64,000 bases of DNA from Heracleum sosnowskyi (taxonomy: Eukaryota > Streptophyta > Magnoliopsida > Apiales > Apiaceae): NCBI GenBank assembly GCA_030848705.1, contig JAUIZM010000145.1, forward strand, positions 83,878 through 147,877, written 5' to 3'. The translations under genes were made by a program, and so were the position numbers. The notes below the pieces were generated by a model. That model did not search any database. It was not told the origin of the DNA and worked only from the letters and a program-made list of their open reading frames with translations. Shown one piece after another: positions 1 through 11,409 of the stretch (positions within the stretch are counted from its first letter, which is position 1; every line of letters starts with the position of its first letter).

Positions 1-48
1 CACTTTTCTTCCGATTTTTTTTGTCACGTGGTAAAATAGAGGTACAAA

Positions 49-237
49 ATGGACGTACGGACCAAAAAACACGAAATTTCATTTCCGGAAATGGGTTTTT
101 TCGACCCCCGAAAATGGGAAAAAACCCACTTTTTGGCCCAAAACTGGTTTCACTGGCATTTTCACGCGCTCAAAAAACGAGGTTCCGGACACTTTTCTTC
201 CGATTTTTTTTGTCACGTGCTAAAATAGAGGTACAAA
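49..237 (+). repeat. Reference satellite monomer (189 bp)
   Basis: Example monomer, phased at ATGGACGTACGG. In order it holds an A6 tract (64-69), a 14-bp perfect palindrome CATTTCCGGAAATG (80-93), an inverted repeat with 11-bp arms TGGGTTTTTTC (92-102) and GAAAAAACCCA (118-128) around a 15-nt loop, a CACGCG motif (163-168), another A6 tract (172-177), a second CCGG site (185-188), a T8 tract near 205-212, the G-box core CACGTG in GTCACGTGC, then CTAAAATAGAGGT leading to the next monomer. The phase is arbitrary, since a tandem array has no natural start. Confidence 0.95.
80..128. repeat. Palindrome plus inverted repeat found in most monomers
   Basis: A 14-bp perfect palindrome (80-93) overlaps by two bases the first arm (92-102) of an inverted repeat whose second arm is 118-128. 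The same arrangement recurs about every 189 bp in both array arms. Monomers of the CCGGAAAAGGGTTTTTTT class have lost the palindrome and altered the first arm. The sequence shows the symmetry. Whether it forms a cruciform or a protein site in the cell is not shown. Confidence 0.85.
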
Positions 238-3200
238 ATGGACGTACGGACCAAAAAACGCGAAATTTCATTTCCAGAAATGGGTTTTTTTCGACCCCCG
301 AAAATGGGAAAAAACCCAGTTTTTGGCCCAAAACTGGTTTCACTGGCATTTTCACGCGCTCAAGAAACGAGGTTCCGGACACTTTTCTTCCGATTTTTTT
401 TGTCACGTGCTAAAATAGAGGTACAAAATGGACGTACGGACCAAAAAACGCGAAATTTCATTTCCGGAAATGGGTTTTTTCGACCCCCGAAAATGGGAAA
501 AAACCCACTTTTTGGCCCAAAACTAGTTTCACTGGCATTTTCACGCGCTCAAAAAACGAGTTTCCGGACATTTTTCTTCCGATTTTTTTTGTCACGTGCT
601 AAAATAGAGGTACAAAATGGACGTACGGACCAAAAAACGCGAAATTTCATTTCCGGAAAAGGGTTTTTTTCGACCCACGAAAATGGGAAAAAACCCACTT
701 TTTGGCCCAAAACTGGTTTCACTGGCATTTTTACGCGCTCAAAAAACGAGGTTCCGGGCATTTTTCTTCCGATTTTTTTTGTCACGTGCTAAAATAGAGG
801 TACAAAATGAACGTACGGACCAAAAAACGCGAAATTTCATTTCCGGAAAAGGGTTTTTTTCGACCCCCGAAAATGGGAAAAAACCCACTTTTTGGCCCAA
901 TACTGGTTTCACTAGCATTTTCACGCGCTCAAAAAACGAGGTTCCGGACATTTTTCTTCCGATTTTTTTTGTCACGTGCTAAAATAGAGGTACAAAATGA
1001 ACGTACGGACCAAAAAACGCGAAATTCCATTGCCGGAAAAGGGTTTTTTTCGACCCCCGAAAATGGGAAAAAACCCACTTTTTGGCCCAAAACTGGTTTC
1101 ACTGGCATTTTCACGCGCTCAAAAAACGAGGTTCCGGACACTTTTCTTCCGATTTTTTTTGTCACGTGCTAAAATAGAGGTAAAAAATGGACGTACGGAC
1201 CAAAAAACGCGAAATTTCATTTCCGGAAATGGGTTTTTTCGACCCCCGAAAATGGGAAAAAACCCACTTTTTGGCCCAAAACTGGTTTCACTGGCATTTT
1301 CACGCGCTCAAAAAACGAGGTTCCGGACATTTTTCTTCCGATTTTTTTTGTCACGTGCTAAAATAGAGGTACAAAATGGACGTACGGACCAAAAAACGCG
1401 AAATTTCATTTCCGGAAATGGGTTTTTTCGACCCCCGAAAATGGGAAAAAACCCACTTTTTGGCCCAAAACTGGTTTCACTGGCATTTTCACGCGCTCAA
1501 AAAACGAGGTTCCGGACACTTTTCTTCCGATTTTTTTTGTCACGTGCTAAAATAGAGGTACAAAATGGACGTACGGACCAAAAAACGCGAAATTTCATTT
1601 CCGGAAATGGGTTTTTTCGACCCCCGAAAATGGGAAAAAACCCACTTTTTGGCCCAAAACTGGTTTCACTGGCATTTTCACGCGCTCAAAAAACGAGGTT
1701 CCGGACACTTTTCTTCCGATTTTTTTTGTCACATGGTAAAATAGAGGTACAAAATGGACGTACGGACCAAAAAACACGAAATTTCAGTTCCGGAAATGGG
1801 TTTTTTCGACCCCCGAAAATGGGAAAAAACCCACTTTTTGGCCCAAAACTGGTTTCACTACCATTTTCACGCGCTCAAATAACGAGGTTCCGGACATTTT
1901 TCTTCCGATTTTTTTTGTCACGTGCTAAAATAGAGGTACAAAATGGACGTACGGACCAAAAAACGCGAAATTTCATTTCCGGAAATGGGTTTTTTCGAAC
2001 CCCGAAAATGGGAAAAAACCCACTTTTTGGCCCAAAACTGGTTTCACTGGCATTTTCACGCGCTCAAAAAACGAGGTTCCGGACACTTTTCTTCGGATTT
2101 TTTTTGTCACATGGTAAAATAGAGGTACAAAATGGACGTACGGACCAAAAAACACGAAATTTCATTTCCGGAAATGGGTTTTTTCGACCCCCGAAAATGG
2201 GAAAAAACCCACTTTTTGGCCCAAAACTGGTTTCACTAGCATTTTCACGCGCTCAAAAAACGAGGTTCCGGACACTTTTCTTCCGATTTTTTTTGTCACG
2301 TGCTAAAATAGAGGTACAAAATGGACGTACGGACCAAAAAACGCGAAATTTCATTTCCGGAAATGGGTTTTTTTCGACCCCCGAAAATTGGAAAAAACCC
2401 AGTTTTTGGCCCAAAACTGGTTTCACTGGCATTTTCACGCGCTCAAGAAACGAGGTTCCGGACACTTTTCTTCCGATTTTTTTTGTCACGTGCTAAAATA
2501 GAGGTACAAAATGGACGTACGGACCAAAAAACGCGAAATTTCATTTCCGGAAATGGGTTTTTTCGACCCCCGAAAATGGGAAAAAACCCACTTTTTGGCC
2601 CAAAACTAGTTTCACTGGCATTTTCACGCGCTCAAAAAACGAGGTTCCGGACATTTTTCTTCCGATTTTTTTTGTCACGTGCTAAAATAGAGGTACAAAA
2701 TGGACGTACGGACCAAAAAACGCGAAATTTCATTTCCGGAAAAGGGTTTTTTTCGACCCCCGAAAATGGGAAAAAAACCCACTTTTTGGCCCAAAACTGG
2801 TTTCACTGGCATTTTCACGCGCTCAAAAAACGAGTTTCCGGGCATTTTTCTTCCAATTTTTTTTGTCACGTGCTAAAATAGAGGTACAAAATGGACGTAC
2901 GGACCAAAAAACGCGAAATTTCATTTCCGGAAAAGGGTTTTTTTCGACCCACGAAAATGGGAAAAAACCCACTTTTTGGCCCAAAACTGGTTTCACTGGC
3001 ATTTTCATGCGCTCAAAAAACGAGGTTCCGGACACTTTTCTTCCGATTTTTTTTGTCACGTGCTAAAATAGAGGTACAAAATGGACGTACGGACCAAAAA
3101 ACGCGAAATTTCATTTCCGGAAATGGGTTTTTTCGAACCCCGAAAATGGGAAAAAACCCACTTTTTGGCCCAAAACTGGTTTCACTGGCATTTTCACGCG

Positions 3201-6200
3201 CTCAAAAAACGAGGTTCCGGACACTTTTCTTCCGATTTTTTTTGTCACATGGTAAAATAGAGGTACAAAATGGACGTACGGACCAAAAAACACGAAATTT
3301 CATTTCCGGAAATGGGTTTTTTCGACCCCCGAAAATGGGAAAAAACCCACTTTTTGGCCCAAAACTGGTTTCACTGGCATTTTCACGCGCTCAAAAAACG
3401 AGGTTCCGGACACTTTTCTTCCGATTTTTTTTGTCACGTGCTAAAATAGAGGTACAAAATGGACGTACGGACCAAAAAACGCGAAATTTCATTTCCGGAA
3501 ATGGGTTTTTTTCGACCCCCGAAAATGGGAAAAAAACCCAGTTTTTGGCCCAAAACTGGTTTCACTGGCATTTTCACGCGCTCAAGAAACGAGGTTCCGG
3601 ACACTTTTCTTCCGATTTTTTTTGTCACGTGCTAAAATAGAGGTAGAAAATGGACGTACGGACCAAAAAACGCGAAATTTCATTTCCGGAAATGGGTTTT
3701 TTCGACCCCCGAAAATGGGAAAAAACCCACTTTTTGGCCCAAAACTAGTTTCACTGGCATTTTCACGCGCTCAAAAAACGAGGTTCCGGACATTTTTCTT
3801 CCGATTTTTTTTGTCACGTGCTAAAATAGAGGTACAAAATGGACGTACGGACCAAAAAACGCGAAATTTCATTTCCGGAAAAGGGTTTTTTTCGACCCCC
3901 GAAAATGGGAAAAAAACCCACTTTTTGGCCCAAAACTGGTTTCACTGGCATTTTCACGCGCTCAAAAAACGAGTTTCCGGGCATTTTTCTTCCGATTTTT
4001 TTTGTCACGTGCTAAAATAGAGGTACAAAATGGACGTACGGACCAAAAAACGCGAAATTTCATTTCCGGAAAAGGGTTTTTTTCGACCCACGAAAATGGG
4101 AAAAAACCCACTTTTTGGCCCAAAACTGGTTTCACTGGCATTTTCACGCGCTCAAAAAACGAGGTTCCGGACACTTTTCTTCCGATTTTTTTTGTCACGT
4201 GCTAAAATAGAGGTACAAAATGAACGTACGGACCAAAAAATGCGAAATTCCATTGCCGGAAAAGGGTTTTTTTCGACCCCCGAAAATGGGAAAAAACCCA
4301 CTTTTTGGCCCAAAACTGGTTTCACTGGCATTTTCACGCGCTCAAAAAACGAGGTTCCGGACATTTTTCTTCCGATTTTTTTTGTCACGTGCTAAAATAG
4401 AGGTACAAAATGGACGTACGGACCAAAAAACGCGAAATTTCATTTCCGGAAATGGGTTTTTTCGACCCCCGAAAATGGGAAAAAACCCACTTTTTGGCCC
4501 AAAACTGGTTTCACTGGCATTTTCACGCGCTCAAAAAACGAGGTTCCGGACACTTTTCTTCCGATTTTTTTTGTCACGTGCTAAAATAGAGGTAAAAAAT
4601 GGACGTACGGACCAAAAAATGCGAAATTTCATTTCCGGAAATGGGTTTTTTCGACCCCCGAAAATGGGAAAAAACCCACTTTTTGGCCCAAAACTGGTTT
4701 CACTGCCATTTTCACGCGCTCAAAAAACGAGGTTCCGGACATTTTTCTTCCGATTTTTTTTGTCACGTGCTAAAATAGAGGTACAAAATGGACGTACGGA
4801 CCAAAAAACGCGAAATTTCATTTCCGGAAATGGGTTTTTTCGACCCCCGAAAATGGGATAAAACCAACTTTTTGGCCCAAAACTGGTTTCACTGGCATTT
4901 TCACGCGCTCAAGAAACGAGGTTCCGGACACTTTTCTTCCGATTTTTTTTGTCACGTGCTAAAATAGAGGTACAAAATGGACGTACGGACCAAAAAACGC
5001 GAAATTTCATTTCCGGAAATGGGTTTTTTCGACCCCCGAAAATGGGAAAAAACCCACTTTTTGGCCCAAAACTAGTTTCACTGGCATTTTCACGCGCTCA
5101 AAAAACGAGGTTCCGGACACTTTTCTTCCGATTTTTTTTGTCACGTGCTAAAATAGAGGTACAAAATGGACGTACGGACCAAAAAACGCGAAATTTCATT
5201 TCCGTAAATGGGTTTTTTCGACCCCCGAAAATGGGAAAAAACCCACTTTTTGGCCCAAAACTGGTTTCACTGGCATTTTCACGCGCTCAAAAAACGAGGT
5301 TCCGGACATTTTTCTTCCGATTTTTTTTGTCACGTGCTAAAATAGAGGTACAAAATGGACGTACGGACCAAAAAACGCGAAATTTCATTTCCGGAAATGG
5401 GTTTTTTCGACCCCCGAAAATGGGAAAAAACCCACTTTTTGGCACAAAACTGGTTTCACTGGCATTTTCACGCGCTCAAAAAACGAGGTTCCGGACACTT
5501 TTCTTCCGATTTTTTTTGTCACGTGCTAAAATAGAGGTAAAAAATGGACGTACGGACCAAAAAACGCGAAATTTCATTTCCGGAAATGGGTTTTTTTGAC
5601 CCCCGAAAATGGGAAAAAACCCACTTTTTGGCCCAAAACTGGTTTCACTGGCATTTTCACGCGCTCAAAAAATGAGGTTCCGGACATTTTTCTTCCGATT
5701 TTTTTTGTCACGTGCTAAAATAGAGGTACAAAATGGACGTACGGACCAAAAAACGCGAAATTTCAATTCCGGAAATGGGTTTTTTCGACCCCCGAAAATG
5801 GGAAAAAACCCACTTTTTGGCCCAAAACTGGTTTCACTGGCATTTTCACGCGCTCAAAAAACGAGGTTCCGGACACTTTTCTTCCGATTTTTTTTGTCAC
5901 ATGGTAAAATAGAGGTACAAAATGGACGTACGGACCAAAAAACACGAAATTTCATTTCCGGAAATGGGTTTTTTCGACCCCCGAAAATGGGAAAAAACCC
6001 ACTTTTTGGCCCAAAACTGGTTTCACTGGCATTTTCACGCGCTCAAAAAACGAGGTTCCGGACACTTTTCTTCCGATTTTTTTTGTCACGTGCTAAAATA
6101 GAGGTACAAAATGGACGTACGGACCAAAAAACGCGAAATTTCATTTCCGGAAATGGGTTTTTTCGAACCCCGAAAATGGGAAAAAACCCACTTTTTGGCC

Positions 6201-9200
6201 CAAAACTGGTTTCACTGGCATTTTCACGCGCTCAAAAAACGAGGTTCCGGACACTTTTCTTCCGATTTTTTTTGTCACGTGCTAAAATAGAGGTACAAAA
6301 TGGACGTACGGACCAAAAAACACGAAATTTCATTTCCGGAAATGGGTTTTTTTTCGACCCCCGAAAATGGGAAAAAACCCAGTTTTTGGCCCAAAACTGG
6401 TTTCACTGGCATTTTCACGCGCTCAAGAAACGAGGTTCCGGACACTTTTCTTCCGATTTTTTTTGTCACGTGCTAAAATAGAGGTACAAAATGGACGTAC
6501 GGACCAAAAAACGCGAAATTTCATTTCCGGAAATGGGTTTTTTCGACCCCCGAAAATGGGAAAAAACCCACTTTTTGGCCCAAAACTAGTTTCACTGGCA
6601 TTTTCACGCGCTCAAAAAACGAGGTTCCGGACATTTTTCTTCCGATTTTTTTTGTCACGTGCTAAAATAGAGGTACAAAATGGACGTACGGACCAAAAAA
6701 CGCGAAATTTCATTTCCGGAAAAGGGTTTTTTTCGACCCACGAAAATGGGAAAAAACCCACTTTTTGGCCCAAAACTGGTTTCACTGGCATTTGCACGCG
6801 CTCAAAAAACGAGGTTCCGGGCATTTTTCTTCCGATTTTTTTTGTCACGTGCTAAAATAGAGGTACAAAATGAACGTACGGACCAAAAAACGCGAAATTC
6901 CATTGCCGGAAAAGGGTTTTTTTCGACCCCCGAAAATGGGAAAAAACCCACTTTTTGGCCCAAAACTGGTTTCACTGGCATTTTCACGCGCTCAAAAAAC
7001 GAGGTTCCGGACATTTTTCTTCCGATTTTTTTTGTCACGTGCTAAAATAGAGGTACAAAATGGACGTACGGACCAAAAAACGCGAAATTTCATTTCCGGA
7101 AATGGGTTTTTTCGACCCCCGAAAATGGGAAAAAACCCACTTTTTGGCCCAAAACTGGTTTCACTGGCATTTGCACGCGCTCAAAAAACGAGGTTCCGGG
7201 CATTTTTCTTCCGATTTTTTTTGTCACGTGCTAAAATAGAGGTACAAAATGAACGTACGGACCAAAAAACGCGAAATTCCATTGCCGGAAAAGGGTTTTT
7301 TTCGACCCCCGAAAATGGGAAAAAACCCACTTTTTGGCCCAAAACAGGTTTCACTGGCATTTTCACGCGCTCAAAAAACGAGGTTCCGGACATTTTTCTT
7401 CCGATTTTTTTTGTCACGTGCTAAAATAGAGGTACAAAATGGACGTACGGACCAAAAAACGCGAAATTTCATTTCCGGAAATGGGTTTTTTCGACCCCCA
7501 AAAATGGGAAAAAACCCACTTTTTGGCCCAAAACTGGTTTCATTGGCATTTTCACGCGCTCAAGAAACGAGGTTCCGGACACTTTTCTTCCGATTTTTTT
7601 TGTCACGTGCTAAAATAGAGGTACAAAATGGACGTACGGACCAAAAAACGTGAAATTTCATTTCCGGAAATGGGTTTTTTCGACCCCCGAAAATGGGAAA
7701 AAACCCACTTTTTGGCCCAAAACTAGTTTCACTGGCATTTTCACGCGCTCAAAAAACGAGGTTCCGGACATTTTTCTTCCGATTTTTTTTGTCACGTGCT
7801 AAAATAGAGGTACAAAATGGACGTACGGACCAAAAAACGCGAAATTTCATTTCCGGAAAAGGGTTTTTTTCGACCCCCGAAAATGGGAAAAAAACCCACT
7901 TTTTGGCCCAAAACTGGTTTCACTGGCATTTTCACGCGCTCAAAAAACGAGTTTCCGGGCATTTTTCTTCCGATTGTTTTTGTCACGTGCTAAAATAGAG
8001 GTACAAAATGGACGTACGGACCAAAAAACGCGAAATTTCATTTCCGGAAAAGGGTTTTTTTCGACCCACGAAAATGGGAAAAAACCCACTTTTTGGCCCA
8101 AAACTGGTTTCACTGGCATTTTCACGCGCTCAAAAAACGAGGTTCCGGACACTTTTCTTCCGATTTTTTTTGTCACGTGCTAAAATAGAGGTACAAAATG
8201 AACGTACGGACCAAAAAACGCGAAAGTCCATTGCCGGAAAAGGGTTTTTTTCGACCCCCGAAAATGGGAAAAAACCCACTTTTTGGCCCAAAACTGGTTT
8301 CACTGGCATTTTCACGCGCTCAACAAACGAGGTTCCGGACATTTTTCTTCCGATTTTTTTTGTCACGTGCTAAAATAGAGGTACAAAATGGACGTACGGA
8401 CCAAAAAACGCGAAATTTCATTTCCGGAAATGGGTTTTTTCGACCCCCGAAAATGGGAAAAAACCCACTTTTTGTCACAAAACTGGTTTCACTAGCATTT
8501 TCACGCGCTCAAAAAACGAGGTTCCGGACACTTTTCTTCCGATTTTTTTTGTCACGTGCTAAAATAGAGCTAAAAAATGGACGTACGGACCAAAAAACGC
8601 GAAATTTCATTTCCGGAAATGGGTTTTTTCGACCCCCGAAAATGGGAAAAAACCCACTTTTTGGCCCAAAACTGGTTTCACTGGCATTTTCACGCGCTCA
8701 AAAAACGAGGTTCCGGACATTTTTCTTCCGATTTTTTTGTCACGTGCTAAAATAGAGGTACAAAATGGACGTACGGACCAAAAAACGCGAAATTTCATTT
8801 CCGGAAATGGGTTTTTTCGACCCCCGAAAATGGGAAAAAACCCACTTTTTGGCCCAAAACTGGTTTCACTGGCATTTTCACGCGCTCAAAAAACGAGGTT
8901 CCGGACACTTTTCTTCCGATTTTTTTTGTCACATGGTAAAATAGAGGTACAAAATGGACGTACGGACCAAAAAACACGAAATTTCATTCCCGGAAATGGG
9001 TTTTTTCGACCCCCGAAAATGGGAAAAAACCCACTTTTTGGCCCAAAACTGGTTTCACTGGCATTTTCACGCGCTCAAAAAACGAGGTTCCGGACACTTT
9101 TCTTCCGATTTTTTTTGTCACGTGCTAAAATAGAGGTACAAAATGGACGTACGGACCAAAAAACGCGAAATTTCATTTCCGGAAATGGGTTTTTTCGACC

Positions 9201-11409
9201 CCCGAAAATGGGAAAAAACCCACTTTTTGGCCCAAAACTAGTTTCACTGGCATTTTCACGCGCTCAAAAAACGAGGTTCCGGACATTTTTCTTCCGATTT
9301 TTTTTGTCACGTGCTAAAATAGAGGTACAAAATGGACGTACGGACCAAAAAACGCGAAATTTCATTTCCGGAAAAGGGTTTTTTTCGACCCCCGAAAATG
9401 GGAAAAAAACCCACTTTTTGGCCCAAAACTGGTTTCACTGGCATTTTCACGCGCTCAAAAAACGAGTTTCCGGGCATTTTTCTTCCGATTGTTTTTGTCA
9501 CGTGCTAAAATAGAGGTACAAAATGGACGTACGGACCAAAAAACGCGAAATTTCATTTCCGGAAAAGGGTTTTTTTCGACCCACGAAAATGGGAAAAAAC
9601 CCACTTTTTGGCCCAAAACTGGTTTCACTGGCATTTTCACGCGCTCAAAAAACGAGGTTCCGGACACTTTTCTTCCGATTTTTTTTGTCACGTGCTAAAA
9701 TAGAGGTACAAAATGAACGTACGGACCAAAAAACGCGAAAGTCCATTGCCGGAAAAGGGTTTTTTTCGACCCCCGAAAATGGGAAAAAACCCACTTTTTG
9801 GCCCAAAACTGGTTTCACTGGCATTTTCACGCGCTCAAAAAACGAGGTTCCGGACATTTTTCTTCCGATTTTTTTTGTCACGTGCTAAAATAGAGGTACA
9901 AAATGGACGTACGGACCAAAAAACGCGAAATTTCATTTCCGGAAATGGGTTTTTTCGACCCCCGAAAATGGGAAAAAACCCACTTTTTGTCACAAAACTG
10001 GTTTCACTGGCATTTTCACGCGCTCAAAAAACGAGGTTCCGGACACTTTTCTTCCGATTTTTTTTGTCACGTGCTAAAATAGAGGTAAAAAATGGACGTA
10101 CGGACCAAAAAACGCGAAATTTCATTTCCGGAAATGGGTTTTTTCGACCCCCGAAAATGGGAAAAAACCCACTTTTTGGCCCAAAACTGGTTTCACTGGC
10201 ATTTTCACGCGCTCAAAAAACGAGGTTCCGGACATTTTTCTTTCGATTTTTTTTGTCACGTGCTAAAATAGAGGTACAAAATGGACGTACGGACCAAAAA
10301 ACGCGAAATTTCATTTCCGGAAATGGGTTTTTTCGACCCCCGAAAATGGGAAAAAACCCACTTTTTGGCCCAAAACTGGTTTCACTGGCATTTTCACGCG
10401 CTCAAAAAACGAGGTTCCGGACACTTTTCTTCCGATTTTTTTTGTCACATGGTAAAATAGAGGTACAAAATGGACGTACGGACCAAAAAACACGAAATTT
10501 CATTTCCGGAAATGGGTTTTTTCGACCCCCGAAAATGGGAAAAAACCCACTTTTTGGCCCAAAACTGGTTTCACTGGCATTTTCACGCGCTCAAAAAACG
10601 AGGTTCCGGACACTTTTCTTCCGATTTTTTTTGTCACGTGCTAAAATAGAGGTACAAAATGGACGTACGGACCAAAAAAACGCGAAATTTCATTTCCGGA
10701 AATGAGTTTTTTCGAACCCCGAAAATGGGAAAAAACCCACTTTTTGGCCCAAAACTGGTTTCACTGGCATTTTCACGCGCTCAAAAAACGAGGTTCCGGA
10801 CACTTTTCTTCCGATTCTTTTTGTCACATGGTAAAATAGAGGTACAAAATGGACGTACGGACCAAAAAACACGAAATTTCATTTCCGGAAATGGGTTTTT
10901 TCGACCCCCGAAAATGGGAAAAAACCCACTTTTTGGCCCAAAACTGGTTTCACTGGCATTTTCACGCGCTCAAAAAACGAGGTTCCGGACACTTTTCTTC
11001 CAATTTTTTTTGTCACGTGCTAAAATAGAGGTACAAAATGGACGTACGGACCAAAAAACGCGAAATTTCATTTCCGGAAATGGGTTTTTTTCGACCCCCG
11101 AAAATGGGAAAAAACCCAGTTTTTGGCCCAAAACTGGTTTCACTGGCATTTTCACGCGCTCAAAAAACGAGGTTCCGGACATTTTTCTTCCGATTTTTTT
11201 TGTCACGTGCTAAAATAGAGGTACAAAATGGACGTACGGACCAAAAAACGCGAAATTTCATTTCCGGAAATGGGTTTTTTCGACCCCCGAAAATGGGAAA
11301 AAACCCACTTTTGTCACAAAACTGGTTTCACTGGCATTTTCACGCGCTCAAAAAACGAGGTTCCGGACACTTTTCTTCCGATTTTTTTTGTCACGTGCTA
11401 AAATAGAGG

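Noticed and set aside
1595..1777. Recurring 60-, 64- and 78-codon minus-strand frames over the satellite
   Set aside because: The same frame recurs with the repeat period and starts wherever the CACATGG variant supplies an ATG on the minus strand. It is a by-product of repeat variants.
8474..8478. GTCAC in the middle of a monomer as a gene-conversion copy of the TTTTTGTCAC at the G-box
   Set aside because: A one-change intermediate (GGCAC near 5,441) exists, so two ordinary substitutions explain it better.
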